NCBI RefSeq assembly: GCF_014207905.1
Contig: NZ_JACHLB010000003.1
Span: forward strand, 186,001 to 250,000
Source: Flavobacterium notoginsengisoli
Lineage (GTDB): Bacteria; Bacteroidota; Bacteroidia; Flavobacteriales; Flavobacteriaceae
Length of the DNA: 64,000 nucleotides
Reading direction: 5' to 3'
A model generated the notes under the pieces. The model was not told the origin of the DNA. It made no database searches and saw only the letters and a program-made list of their open reading frames with translations. Shown piece after piece: positions 56,146-64,000 of the stretch; position 1 is the first letter of the stretch, and each line of letters opens with the position of its first letter. A program made the translations under genes and the position numbers.

Positions 56146-56760
56146 CTAAGCCTTAGCTTTTCTTTTTACAGTACATCCAATTTCTTTGGTCTGTGTAATT
56201 GCCGGTTTTTGACCGCTTTTTAAAGAAGCGATGACATCTTCAGCATATTTTATTTTTTCAGGTTTGCTTCCTTCTGGATCATTATCAATTGCTCCAACAT
56301 ATTCTACAACATTTCCTTTTGAAGTTTTAGAAATAATGAAAACATGCGGTGTACGTTTTGCTCCATATTCATCTGTAATTTTTTGTCCTGGATCGAATAA
56401 ATATGGGAAAGGATATTTTTTCTCTTTTGCTAAATCCTGCATTTTTGCAAAAGTATCTGCTGTAGAAGCTTCTGGATCATTTGGATTAATTGCTATTACA
56501 GGATATCCTTGCGGTTTGAACTTTTTATCTAAATCAATAATTCTTTGTTCATAACCTATTGCATACGGACAAGTATTACAAGTAAAAACAACAATATACC
56601 CTTTTGCATCTTTAAAAGTTCCGAAAGAAACTTCTTTGTTGTCTACATTTTTCAGTTTAAAATCTGGTGCTTTGTCACCCGCCTTAAGTGTTACAGCATT
56701 TTGTGCCTGTGCAAGAAAAGCTGAAAATGCTAATGCTAATAATAAGATTATTTTCTTCAT
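56146..56760 (-). CDS. secreted thioredoxin-fold (AhpC/TSA-like) protein
   Basis: 204 residues with signal peptide (LLALAFSAFLAQAQ, about 1-20). The redoxin domain starts LKAGDKAPDFKLKNVDNKEV and has Cys61-x-x-Cys64 in VFTCNTCPYAIGY, then AINPNDPEASTADTFAKMQ and GAKRTPHVFIISK with the cis-Pro. It is probably a periplasmic thiol-disulfide or peroxide-handling protein. It is 6 bp downstream of a TlpA-like gene, and the pair forms an operon. Confidence 0.88.
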   Translation of the reverse strand: MKKIILLLALAFSAFLAQAQNAVTLKAGDKAPDFKLKNVDNKEVSFGTFKDAKGYIVVFTCNTCPYAIGYEQRIIDLDKKFKPQGYPVIAINPNDPEASTADTFAKMQDLAKEKKYPFPYLFDPGQKITDEYGAKRTPHVFIISKTSKGNVVEYVGAIDNDPEGSKPEKIKYAEDVIASLKSGQKPAITQTKEIGCTVKRKAKA

Positions 56761-56766
56761 GATAAT

Positions 56767-57243
56767 TTATAATTTTTTATATTCAGTTAATAATTGTTCA
56801 TAGGTAAATTCACTTTCTACAAATTTTCGTTTATCGCCTTTAATGAAAAGTGTTGCTGGAATACTTCCCGACCAAGACGGATCAATTCTGTCAATAAATT
56901 GCTGTGGATCGCTTTCGTTTAAAAGAAAAACTTCATTCTTTAAATTCTTTTTCTTTACGAAAGGAATTACATTCGACTCTAATTTCGATTTAAAATCAAG
57001 ACTCACCAGTAAAACTGCCAATTTCTCTGATTTATGTTCTGCTTTTAATTTTTCAAAATGCGGTAATTCTTTTATACATGGCGCACACCATGTTGCCCAA
57101 AAATTAACTACATATGTACTGTCTTTTCCGTTTTTAATTCTTTCGTTGAGCTGATTGATATTTAAAAGCTTTACATTCTGACTGTAAGCAGAAACTGAAA
57201 CAATACTAAACAGGAATATATGAAAGAAATACTTGATTTTCAT
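56767..57243 (-). CDS. TlpA-like secreted thioredoxin
   Basis: 158 residues from the ATG at 57243; an upstream TTG at 57252 in the same frame adds nothing useful. A signal peptide covers about 1-22 (IFLFSIVSVSAYSQ). The active site Cys53-Ala-Pro-Cys56 lies in VVNFWATWCAPCIKELPHF, and IPATLFIKG carries the cis-Pro. A TATATTTG -7-like box is at 57277-57284 on the minus strand. It likely reduces periplasmic disulfides with its downstream partner. Confidence 0.9.
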   Translation of the reverse strand: MKIKYFFHIFLFSIVSVSAYSQNVKLLNINQLNERIKNGKDSTYVVNFWATWCAPCIKELPHFEKLKAEHKSEKLAVLLVSLDFKSKLESNVIPFVKKKNLKNEVFLLNESDPQQFIDRIDPSWSGSIPATLFIKGDKRKFVESEFTYEQLLTEYKKL

Positions 57244-57335
57244 GAGATACAATGCTTTAGAATTAATTAAGCCTTACAAATATAAAATAATGAAATCTTA
57301 CTTTTTGTTAATGAAAGTTTAATGGTTTTTTGAAG

Positions 57336-57371
57336 GTTCTAAGAGACTAAGATTCTAAGTTACTAAGATTA
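57336..57371. repeat. tandem CTAAGATT-type repeat
   Basis: GTTCTAAGAGACTAAGATTC then TAAGTTACTAAGATT, the same vocabulary as the palindrome at 43831-43937 but with only one arm. It abuts the stop of the DKNYY gene. Confidence 0.6.
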
Positions 57372-57373
57372 AT

Positions 57374-58126
57374 TTATAGCTTGGTTCTTTTTCCCATATA
57401 GTAACTATACTCTTTATCAAACGCATATCCTCTTTCATCAATAACTTTAAAATGAAAATCATCGAGACTTTTACTCTTTATAATTTTTACTTCATTACTA
57501 ATTGTTCTTATGAAATAGGCATATTTATCATCTTTGGCATAGAAAGCATTATCGCATTCCAAATAATAAGTTCCGTCTAAACAGCCTTCTAAAATTTTAA
57601 AACTCTGCACATTTGCTTCAGGAATTATCTTTCCTTTAAAAAAAACATGATTTTTATCCATCGCCAGGTTTTGAATCAAATCTGGATACGGAATCGTAAA
57701 GGATTCTAAATCTACGTTTTCAATCAAAATTACATCGCCAAAAAACAATTGATCTTCAACTTGAATATGATAATCATTGAGGTGTTTTGCTTTACTCAAA
57801 TCAAATGGCATTTTATCATTATGACGATAATATTTTCCGTTTGAAAAAGTATATCCTTTCTTAATATCGATTACTTTAAAATCATCTGGTTTAGCATCTT
57901 CTAAAATACAAAAACTAGTAAAAGCACTTTCTAAATAAATATGATTTTTATCTTCAAAATAAATTGTCGAAGCAAAACCATCATTATCAAATTCAGCATT
58001 TGTTGCTTTGATTTTGAATGTTTCGAAATCTATAATCTTATAAAACTTTTTATAAACTTCACTATCATAACGAAGGATAAATTTGTTGTCTATGATTTTA
58101 TAACCGTGTCCTAAATCTTCAATCAT
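57374..58126 (-). CDS. DKNYY-family protein
   Basis: 250-residue protein without signal peptide, made of repeated motifs of the DKNYY type: FEDKNHIYLESA, MDKNHVFFKGKIIPEANVQS and KDDKYAYFIRTISNEVK. Each pairs an Asp-Lys-x-x-Tyr/Phe-type turn with beta strands. The family is common in Bacteroidota and Leptospira and has no known function. It starts 12 bp after the DUF1963 gene and is probably in its operon. Confidence 0.78.
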   Translation of the reverse strand: MIEDLGHGYKIIDNKFILRYDSEVYKKFYKIIDFETFKIKATNAEFDNDGFASTIYFEDKNHIYLESAFTSFCILEDAKPDDFKVIDIKKGYTFSNGKYYRHNDKMPFDLSKAKHLNDYHIQVEDQLFFGDVILIENVDLESFTIPYPDLIQNLAMDKNHVFFKGKIIPEANVQSFKILEGCLDGTYYLECDNAFYAKDDKYAYFIRTISNEVKIIKSKSLDDFHFKVIDERGYAFDKEYSYYMGKRTKL

Positions 58127-58138
58127 TTTTTTTCTTTT

Positions 58139-58861
58139 TTAAGATTGTCCCCAATGAAATTCACAGTTATCAAAATTCAAATTCTTTAAATCATTTTTAT
58201 CGATTAAAACACTAAAGACACCTTCATCGTTAAATCCGTTTTCTCCTATTTGCAAAAGCACTACTTTGTCAGAATTTACTATATCTAATATCTCTTGCTC
58301 CTGCGCTTGGCAATGTGTAAAAATTCCAAAGATTTTAGAGGTTTCGCTTCCTTCAAAATAATCCCATAAAACTCCGTCTTCATTTGCATCTTCTTCTTCA
58401 TATTCGTCTTCTGGCTGACGATAACGACTAGACAGTTTTTCAGTTGCAGGAAATGCCGATTTTATCAGAACTCCTTCAAAGAAGTTATCTTCATGCTCTT
58501 TTACTACTCTTTCTAATTCACTTTTCTCAATATCTCTGTAAACCACCAAACCTTTGTCTTCCATAATATCCGCAAAGAAAAACAACTGTCCTGTTTTTGG
58601 TAAAAGTCCCGATTTATCATGCGGTACAATTTGTTCCAGATCTAACTGAGCCGCAAATCGTAAATCTTCTGGATATTCAAAATCTTTAGGAAGATCTGCA
58701 ATTGGTCCGCCATAACGTGAATGTCCAATCGGAATATCTAAAGTTCCTACTTTTACCAACAAACCATCTTCTAAAAGTATTTCGGGCATTTTCAAGCTAT
58801 CTCCATAATAATGTTTCGTTGCTGGACGTAATTCAATAATGTCAAAAATTTCGTTTTTCAT
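58139..58861 (-). CDS. DUF1963 (YwqG-like) protein
   Basis: 240 residues from the ATG at 58861; a TTG nine bases upstream is the only alternative in frame. YwqG-like features: RYGGPIADLPKDFEYPE, LRFAAQLDLEQIVPHDKSGL, LPKTGQLFFFADIM and KVVLLQIGENGFNDEGVFSV. A Glu/Asp-rich linker (DEYEEEDANEDG) splits the domain. The family is of unknown function, often near toxin-immunity or stress genes in other species, but no toxin is seen here. Confidence 0.78.
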   Translation of the reverse strand: MKNEIFDIIELRPATKHYYGDSLKMPEILLEDGLLVKVGTLDIPIGHSRYGGPIADLPKDFEYPEDLRFAAQLDLEQIVPHDKSGLLPKTGQLFFFADIMEDKGLVVYRDIEKSELERVVKEHEDNFFEGVLIKSAFPATEKLSSRYRQPEDEYEEEDANEDGVLWDYFEGSETSKIFGIFTHCQAQEQEILDIVNSDKVVLLQIGENGFNDEGVFSVLIDKNDLKNLNFDNCEFHWGQS

Positions 58862-59093
58862 CTTATTCAAAAATTATAGTATTGATTTTGGCTTTTAAAT
58901 TATTAACTGTGAAAATAAGCAATTACTTGTAAGATTGCAATTACTTTATTATTCAAAACGTAGTTATTGAGAAAAAATGATATTAAGTTAAAATTGCCTA
59001 GTCATCTTTTTTTGACTAATTGACTTGCGATGAAATACGGCAGAACTTTACAAAAAAATAAAAAAATCCGAGAGTACATTTTAAAATCAATTT

Positions 59094-60080
59094 ATGCAAA
59101 TACTGTCGATACTATTAATCTTGGTTTGCAGTTATGGCTGTCAATCGCAAACAAATTCAAAAATGAGTGAAGAAAAAACAAATCCGTTATTATGTGATCC
59201 TGTTAATGGAACTTGCGAAATGCCTTTGGGCGAAAAATCAAATGAAACCGCTACTATTTCAACAGAAAACAAACCAATAAAAATTGTCTATTATACAGAT
59301 CCTATTTGTTCTTCTTGCTGGGGAATTGAACCTCAACTTCGAAAATTAAAACTGGAATACGGAGATTATTTTGAAATTGATTATCGAATGGGAGGTTTAC
59401 TTCCAGATTGGAGTTATAACAGCGGCGGAATCAGCAAACCTTCAGATGTTGCACATCATTGGGATGAAGCCAGTTTGTATTACGAAATGCCAATTGACGG
59501 AGATGTTTGGTTGGAAGATCCTTTAGATTCTTCGTATCCTTCTTGTATAGCTATGAAAGCGGCACAAATTCAGAGCAAAGAAAAAGCCGTGAAATTTATG
59601 CGAATCCTTCGTGAGAAATTATATCTAGAAAAGAAAAATGTAGCCAAATGGGAAAACATTTCTGAAGTAGCAAAACTGGCTAATCTTGATCTAGAAAAAC
59701 TAAAAAAAGATTATGACGGCGATGCAAAAAAACTTTTTGAAGACGATTTAAAACTTGGCAAAACATTAGGAGTTAGAGGATTTCCAACTTTATTTTTTGC
59801 CGATGGAAATAATAATCAATTGACTGTTTATGGTTCGAAACCTTACTCTTCTTATAAAAATGCTTTATTGGCTTTACATCCTGAAGCTAGAAAAGAAAAA
59901 TTCGTTTCAAAAAATACCTTATCGATTTTCGAGGTTTACCCTACTTTAGCTCCAAAAGAATATGCGATTATTTTAGATATTTCTGTTAAGGATGCTACAA
60001 TTATTCTGGAAGAATTATACAGTAAAGGAAAATTAAATAAGAAAAACATAAAGAATGGTTCTCTATATTCTGTAAAATAA
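59094..60080 (+). CDS. DsbA-family thioredoxin-like lipoprotein (FrnE/SpxH-like)
   Basis: 328 residues: short lipoprotein-type signal (LLILVCSYGC, Cys16), a 45-residue linker, then a DsbA/FrnE fold with Cys72-Ser-Ser-Cys75 in YYTDPICSSCWGIEP. DYRMGGLLPDWSYNSGGIS and GVRGFPTLFFADG (cis-Pro) match the FrnE/YjbH branch. The last 60 residues look like a small helical or winged-helix extension (YAIILDISVKDATIILEELY). Most homologues are cytoplasmic, so a lipoprotein form is notable, although the lipobox is not ideal. Confidence 0.82.
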   Translation: MQILSILLILVCSYGCQSQTNSKMSEEKTNPLLCDPVNGTCEMPLGEKSNETATISTENKPIKIVYYTDPICSSCWGIEPQLRKLKLEYGDYFEIDYRMGGLLPDWSYNSGGISKPSDVAHHWDEASLYYEMPIDGDVWLEDPLDSSYPSCIAMKAAQIQSKEKAVKFMRILREKLYLEKKNVAKWENISEVAKLANLDLEKLKKDYDGDAKKLFEDDLKLGKTLGVRGFPTLFFADGNNNQLTVYGSKPYSSYKNALLALHPEARKEKFVSKNTLSIFEVYPTLAPKEYAIILDISVKDATIILEELYSKGKLNKKNIKNGSLYSVK

Positions 60081-60093
60081 CATTCTGTTAATT

Positions 60094-60604
60094 TCATCCC
60101 GTAGGAGCGTTTGATCGATTATAATTCAAATGACATCAGACGTCCCTACGGGACGAAACATAAATTGTTAATATTTTTTTTTCTACCGATCAAATGTTCC
60201 TAGCGGAACATCGTGGCGTAAAAATGCGTTTTTAAATTTTCTTAATCACAAATGAAATCTACCGATGAAATGTTCCTAGCGGAACATCATTGCGGAAAAA
60301 AAATGTGTTTTATTTTTTTTCAATCACAAATAAAATGTTCCATCGGAACATATGGTCGGTAGAAATCAATGATTTCGATTTTTTGTTTCGTCCCATAGGG
60401 ACGTTTGAATTTTGTAATTAAAAAACATTTTACATTAATCAAACGTTCCTACGGAACGCAAAAAATGAATCATTGTTGAATTTCTACCAACGAAATGTCC
60501 CGATGGGACAATCTTTAGATGATTAAAAAAATGTTCCAATAGGAACATTTCGTCGGTAGAAAAAAATTATACGTATCTTAATTTCGTCCCGTAGGGACGT
60601 TTGA
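60094..60604. repeat. REP-like palindrome cluster, left of the RAYT gene (10 units)
   Basis: Two unit types. Type A has CTACCGA or CGGTAG beside a palindrome: 60183-60211, 60259-60288, 60333-60362, 60484-60510 and 60530-60559 (core ATGTTCCTAGCGGAACAT). Type B is CGTCCCGTAGGGACG-like: 60094-60114, 60135-60158, 60386-60408, 60437-60458 and 60582-60604. Type A units occur in both orientations, as in BIMEs. Confidence 0.9.
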
Positions 60605-60606
60605 TA

Positions 60607-61068
60607 TTACAAAGTTGGTTCTTTAAAAATATATTTCGTATCGTATTCTATTTCAAATGCTTTCAAATGCTTTTGATATTCATCTAAAAATGTTTCTTTT
60701 TTATGATGCTCTACCTGATTTTCTATATATCGAATTACATTAGGAACATGACTTCTCGAATATGAAAATGCTCCGTAACCTTCTTGCCAAGCAAAATTGG
60801 AAGCTAATTTTTGGTCTTTAATCCATTTTGTAGTTTCTGTTTTTAAATTTTGCATGAGCGACGAAATAGATTGAGTTGGTCTCATACCGATAAATATGTG
60901 TATATGATCAGGCATACTATTTATGCACAACATTTTATGCTGATTAGATTGTATTATTCCTGTTATATATTGATGCAATCTATCTTTCCATTCTGATGCA
61001 ATTAATGCTTTTCTATATTTTACTGCGAAAACAAATTGTATATGTAATTGTGTGTATGTATTTGCCAT
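60607..61068 (-). CDS. REP-associated tyrosine transposase (IS200/TnpA-REP family, RAYT)
   Basis: 153-residue Y1 HUH nuclease. His55-Ile-His57 in SMPDHIHIFIGM is the HUH motif and Tyr114 in VIRYIENQVEHHKK the catalytic tyrosine. PTQSISSLMQNLKTETTKWI and WQEGYGAFSYS are typical of this group. It begins MANTYTQLHIQFVFAVKYRK. Flanking palindromes with a GTAG tetranucleotide lie on both sides, the hallmark of RAYTs, which process REP sequences as single strands. It has no TnpB partner. The gene is intact. Confidence 0.93.
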   Translation of the reverse strand: MANTYTQLHIQFVFAVKYRKALIASEWKDRLHQYITGIIQSNQHKMLCINSMPDHIHIFIGMRPTQSISSLMQNLKTETTKWIKDQKLASNFAWQEGYGAFSYSRSHVPNVIRYIENQVEHHKKETFLDEYQKHLKAFEIEYDTKYIFKEPTL

Positions 61069-61081
61069 AAATTCTAACGAT

Positions 61082-61272
61082 GAGATACTCCTAGCGGAAC
61101 ATTTCTTTTGTAATTGATGTAAATCTCAATAGAAATCAACAACAAATACCACCTCTATAAGGCAACAAAATAACACAATAAGACAAAGTCTCAAAAATGT
61201 TCCGCTAGGAACATCTCATCGGTAGCCCCAAAATAATTGGCGTTTTTAGTTTCGCTCCGTAGGAACGACTGA
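61082..61272. repeat. REP-like palindromes, right of the RAYT gene (3 units)
   Basis: Units at 61082-61105 (TACTCCTAGCGGAACATTTC), 61195-61225 (ATGTTCCGCTAGGAACAT with CGGTAG) and 61250-61272 (TTCGCTCCGTAGGAACGACT). They carry the same two unit types as the left cluster. The rest of the gap up to 61400 is AT-rich with no gene. Confidence 0.85.
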
Positions 61273-61400
61273 AACAAATAAAATTGGATTTTAAATTTTC
61301 ATCATTTATAAAAATGCAATAAGACGTTAAAATTATAACCAACTGAAAATTATAGAAATACCAAATATTTTTCTGTAATATATTTTGACAAATGCTGAAT

Positions 61401-61408
61401 TAAATTTG
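61401..61408 (+). promoter_or_regulatory. possible -7 box of the acidic-repeat protein operon
   Basis: TAAATTTG matches TAnnTTTG, 48 bp upstream of the ATG. A TTG lies upstream at a shorter than usual distance (13 bp), so only the -7 part is convincing. Confidence 0.4.
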
Positions 61409-61456
61409 TAAAACAGGCATTTTTCAAATCAAAATAAACATTAAAAAAAGGAAATT

Positions 61457-61960
61457 ATGAAAAATCTAAATAACGAAAATTATGGTCAATTCGACCCTGA
61501 TTACATAGACCAAAATACTCCGATAGATTATCAGGCAGATTCTTTTTATGATGAACAAAATTTATTTCAAAATATAAATGAAGATAATTACGGAGATCAA
61601 GATCCTGATATTATAGATCAAAATACTTCTGTTGGCAATGAAAATGCGATTTATGAAGAAGATTATGGTCAATATCAGTATCAAGAGGAATTTATTGATG
61701 ATGGAAAAAGCGTTTCAAACGACTCTTATACAAATGAAAGTTTAAGAGCTGAAAACATTCCAAATCAAGAAAGAATTATTAATGAAGATGGTCGAATTAC
61801 AAATGATAGTGAAATCAATCATTATAATAATAACGATAATACTGATCCATCCGATTTAGATCTTGAAAATGACATTGAAAAAGACAGTGATTTTGATAAA
61901 GATGAGGAGCTTAACGATTTTGATGCCGAGCATTATCCAGAAAATCATCCTAGAGAATAA
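61457..61960 (+). CDS. acidic, repeat-containing, probably disordered protein; unknown function
   Basis: 167 residues, strongly acidic, rich in Asp, Glu, Asn, Tyr and Gln, with no hydrophobic stretch. An internal repeat appears twice (NYGQFDPDYIDQNTP and NYGDQDPDIIDQNTS) and once more in degenerate form (DYGQYQYQEEF). The tail is DPSDLDLENDIEKDSDFDKD-like. No family is recognised. It is first of three small genes spaced by 15 and 30 bp, followed by a membrane protein and a small helical protein. Confidence 0.75.
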   Translation: MKNLNNENYGQFDPDYIDQNTPIDYQADSFYDEQNLFQNINEDNYGDQDPDIIDQNTSVGNENAIYEEDYGQYQYQEEFIDDGKSVSNDSYTNESLRAENIPNQERIINEDGRITNDSEINHYNNNDNTDPSDLDLENDIEKDSDFDKDEELNDFDAEHYPENHPRE

Positions 61961-61975
61961 TCTAAACTCTCTTTA

Positions 61976-62380
61976 ATGACTATGGAAATTGTAACACAAA
62001 TCATCTGGCTTTTTGTGCTGGCAATTCCAATTGCTTGTGTCAGTTGGACTGTAACGCATGAAGAGATTTTTAGAGAACCGCATGAATGGTGTGTCAGACA
62101 TTCTAAAAATGACCGATTTATACTGTCACGAAAGTTCTTTTATCTTTTTACCTGCGAATACTGTTTTAGTCATTATGTCACAATTGCTTTTTTGATACTC
62201 TGTGATTATAAACTTTTGTTAAATGATTGGAGAGGCTATATTTTGGCAGGGTTTTCTCTGGTTTTTATGGCAAATGTATACATGAGTCTTTTTGCTTTAT
62301 TACGTCAGGCAATTAAAAAAGAAAAAGTAGAAATAGAAAAAATTGAGAGCGAAACTGAAAATGAAATCAGTAAAAATTGA
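61976..62380 (+). CDS. small membrane protein with CxxC motif, unknown function
   Basis: 134 residues with three hydrophobic segments (IIWLFVLAIPIACVSWTV, YVTIAFLILCDYKLLL and AGFSLVFMANVYMSLFALL). A conserved-looking CEYCFSHYV lies before the second, reminiscent of DUF1360-type membrane proteins. A charged Glu/Lys-rich C-terminus follows. A second in-frame ATG at 61982 is equally possible as start. No function can be assigned. Confidence 0.7.
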   Translation: MTMEIVTQIIWLFVLAIPIACVSWTVTHEEIFREPHEWCVRHSKNDRFILSRKFFYLFTCEYCFSHYVTIAFLILCDYKLLLNDWRGYILAGFSLVFMANVYMSLFALLRQAIKKEKVEIEKIESETENEISKN

Positions 62381-62410
62381 AATATTATATAACTAAATAA
62401 ATTAACTATC

Positions 62411-62683
62411 ATGGAGAATTTAAATTTCATAGATCCATTGTTACACGGAATTACACCTCAAAACAAATCAATCAATCTTTCAGTAAAACAAATGGTGTTT
62501 GCAGGAGTTGGTGCTTTAGTTGCATCGGCTGTATTGAAAAAAACTGGACACTCAAAAGCTAGCGCAGTTGTAGGAAGTATTGCTTTACCAATTTTAGCTT
62601 CTGCATGCTATAAAAAATACAGTCAGGTTAGTAAAGAAAAAATCGATGCTAAATCTAGTAGCGGGATTGAATACAACCATTAA
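62411..62683 (+). CDS. small protein with hydrophobic hairpin, unknown function
   Basis: 90 residues: a polar start (MENLNFIDPLLHGITPQNKS), two Ala/Gly-rich hydrophobic stretches (MVFAGVGALVASAVL and ASAVVGSIALPILASACY) and a polar tail. It looks like a short membrane hairpin. Not recognised. It is the last gene of the three-gene unit and is followed by a strong terminator. Confidence 0.7.
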   Translation: MENLNFIDPLLHGITPQNKSINLSVKQMVFAGVGALVASAVLKKTGHSKASAVVGSIALPILASACYKKYSQVSKEKIDAKSSSGIEYNH

Positions 62684-62703
62684 AAAATGCAAACCTATCT
62701 CAT

Positions 62704-62737
62704 AAAAAAAGAGCACTTTTTACAGTGCTCTTTTTTT
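62704..62737. terminator. bidirectional hairpin terminator
   Basis: GAGCACT/AGTGCTC stem (62711-62717, 62724-62730) with A-run before and T-run after, between converging genes. Confidence 0.9.
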
Positions 62738-62756
62738 ATGTTTTTTAGAAATTTAT

Positions 62757-63125
62757 TTATGAAATATTTCCTTCTACCCAATTCAAAGCTTTATTGAAAT
62801 CTACTTTTTTGTAACCGCGAAATTCACCTGGAACGATAAAACTAAACCCGTTTGTAAACGAAATAATTTCATCTGTGTCTGTAATAATTGCAGCTCTATT
62901 CCATTTTCCTAAATGTTTTAACCCTAAAAGAGCATCTTGAAGCCAAGCTCCAGCGGTAAAATTTTTAATATCGGTATCTAAAACCAATAAAAAATTGATT
63001 TCGTTTGTTTGCTTTACTAAATGTTCAACAGCTGGAACAACTGCGGTTAAAAAATCTTCTTTTGTCACTTCTGCTAATGCTCTAAAAGCAACTATATTAT
63101 CTGTAGTATCTATTTGATGTATCAT
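62757..63125 (-). CDS. SpoIIAA-like STAS-fold protein
   Basis: 122 residues matching the SpoIIAA-like family: NIVAFRALAEVTKEDFLTAV, INFLLVLDTDIKNFTAGAWL, LGLKHLGKWNRAAIITDTDE and VPGEFRGYKKVDFNKALNWV. Members adopt a CRAL-TRIO/STAS-type fold and may bind lipid or small hydrophobic ligands; their biological role is unsettled. It stands alone. A TATTTTTG box at 63185-63192 on the minus strand may be its -7 element. Confidence 0.85.
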   Translation of the reverse strand: MIHQIDTTDNIVAFRALAEVTKEDFLTAVVPAVEHLVKQTNEINFLLVLDTDIKNFTAGAWLQDALLGLKHLGKWNRAAIITDTDEIISFTNGFSFIVPGEFRGYKKVDFNKALNWVEGNIS

Positions 63126-63276
63126 GATGATTAACTTTTGAGTTAATGAATTTTGCTTTCCTTTTAAAAGGTTGATTATTTACTCAAAAATACTCATTAT
63201 CAACAATATATAAATTACATTTAACTATTCGTTTATTATATTATTATGAGTAGGCTAGATTTTTTTAGTAGTTTTT

Positions 63277-63442
63277 TAACGCAAAGGGCGCTAAGAATTT
63301 ACGCAAAGGACACAGAGTTTTTTTTATCTGAAAGCTATGTTCATAAATGAAAAGCTTTGCGAACTTTCTTTTATTTATAAAATCTAGCTTAAAAATTGAC
63401 CTTAGCGAACTTTGCGTAAATCCTTTGCGCCCTTTGCGTTAA
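63277..63442. repeat. long intergenic palindrome (ACGCAAAGGGCGCTAAG family)
   Basis: Left arm TTAACGCAAAGGGCGCTAAG with ATTTACGCAAAGG (63277-63310) pairs with ACTTTGCGTAAATCCTTTGC and GCCCTTTGCGTTAA (63409-63442). No second element is nested in the loop. It fills most of the 323-bp gap. Confidence 0.85.
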
Positions 63443-63448
63443 AAAAAA

Positions 63449-64000
63449 TCACTTCAAACTCTTAACCTCACCATTCTTCAAATCAACCGTAAAATGATCT
63501 GCAGGAACTTCATGCATAAATTTATTGAAAATAGAGAAAAACAGTTTCATTCGTTTTTGCAAAGGTTTTGAAACTTCATCTTTAGAATCCAAAAGTAACT
63601 TTGACAAAACTTTATAAGCTGCCACTCGTTTTTCTGAAACATCGGCAAAAGCCAATTCATCTGCACTTCTAAAACGATAAAAATCAATTAAAAGATCATT
63701 TCCATTCCAATTAAAATCTTCCTTTTTAAGCTTATTTTTAATTAGAATCTGTTCTGATTTCATTTCTGCTTCTTTCCATTCTTTTTGAAATTGTTCTTTA
63801 TTTTTCAAAATAAAATCAAAATCTTTATCAGAATTTATATTCGACAAAACCAATAAATCTTCAGCCGAAACATTCAATATAAAATCTTTAAAAGTAACTG
63901 GCCAATCGTCTTTTAGAAAACGAAGACGCACCAATTCTTTCAAATGGAAATCGGTAAAATCGTGATAATTTTTAGTCTTCAAAATATCTATATTCCAAAT
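63449..64000 (-). CDS. hypothetical protein, 5' end beyond the window
   Basis: The frame stays open to the right edge: upstream of a possible TTG start at 63982 it reads IWNIDI with no stop, so the real start most likely lies just outside. About 183 residues are visible, charged and helical (HLKELVRLRFLKDDWPVTFK, FQKEWKEAEMKSEQILIKNK, PLQKRMKLFFSIFNKFMHEV). There is no signal peptide, membrane segment or motif I recognise. Confidence 0.6.
   Translation of the reverse strand: MWNIDILKTKNYHDFTDFHLKELVRLRFLKDDWPVTFKDFILNVSAEDLLVLSNINSDKDFDFILKNKEQFQKEWKEAEMKSEQILIKNKLKKEDFNWNGNDLLIDFYRFRSADELAFADVSEKRVAAYKVLSKLLLDSKDEVSKPLQKRMKLFFSIFNKFMHEVPADHFTVDLKNGEVKSLK

Noticed and set aside
60094..61272. 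Regularly repeated short palindromes resembling a CRISPR array
   Set aside because: Spacing is irregular, units come in two types and both orientations, there are no cas genes, and the repeats fit a RAYT-REP cluster.

Overview
The window looks like a chromosome segment of a Flavobacterium-type member of the Bacteroidota. This rests on low GC content, Bacteroidota-style promoters (TTG about 19 bp upstream of TAnnTTTG), weak Shine-Dalgarno signals, and Bacteroidota families such as PL10, GH106, DKNYY, DUF1963 and LytS/LytTR pairs. The genus is an inference from style and was not checked by any search.

Layout. (1) 1-20677, all on the minus strand, is a pectin-degradation block: GH127-like (cut by the window edge), PL1 pectate lyase, a DUF5703-like (alpha/alpha)6 protein, an SGNH acetylesterase, GH106, GH2, two five-bladed beta-propeller GH43-like proteins and GH78. 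(2) 21117-23248 is a divergent AraC regulator and Fsr-like MFS exporter. (3) 23319-33056 holds a secreted degenerate M23 protein, then an SSS sugar symporter, a Gfo/Idh oxidoreductase and a beta-helix protein fused to an L-rhamnose-mutarotase-like domain. Divergent from these are GH28 and PL10, behind a LacI-type operator. No SusC/SusD pair is present. (4) 33134-45277 is a catabolic island. Its minus arm encodes an FAH hydrolase, zinc alcohol dehydrogenase, SDR and COG3618 lactonase. Its plus arm encodes two solute-binding-protein folds without signal peptides, two CaiB/BaiF CoA-transferases, a Gfo/Idh oxidoreductase, a MaoC hydratase and a FucP-like symporter. The arms diverge from a 365-bp region carrying a perfect 32-bp inverted repeat, one arm on each promoter. 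This island is the best candidate for an undescribed pathway. (5) 45638-55995 has a secreted basic-tailed protein, an RND efflux operon (OMF, RND, MFP), a divergent LytS/LytTR two-component system, DUF3861 and a PQQ-type sugar dehydrogenase. (6) 56146-64000 has thioredoxin-fold proteins, DKNYY and DUF1963 proteins, a DsbA-family lipoprotein, a REP-associated tyrosine transposase inside its repeat cluster, three small unknown genes, a SpoIIAA-like protein and a gene running off the right edge.

How it fits together. The secreted lyases and hydrolases would cut homogalacturonan and rhamnogalacturonan and release L-rhamnose and galactose/galacturonate products. The mutarotase-like domain, the SSS symporter and the FucP-like symporter would condition and import deoxysugars. 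The lactonase/SDR/FAH set resembles the non-phosphorylating diketo-hydrolase route for L-fucose or L-rhamnose, but no sugar-acid dehydratase is visible. The CoA-transferase/MaoC arm suggests an extra CoA-dependent branch on an unknown substrate.

A second theme is intergenic DNA. Nearly every gap carries a long imperfect palindrome from one of several families, and in three places one palindromic element sits inside the loop of another.
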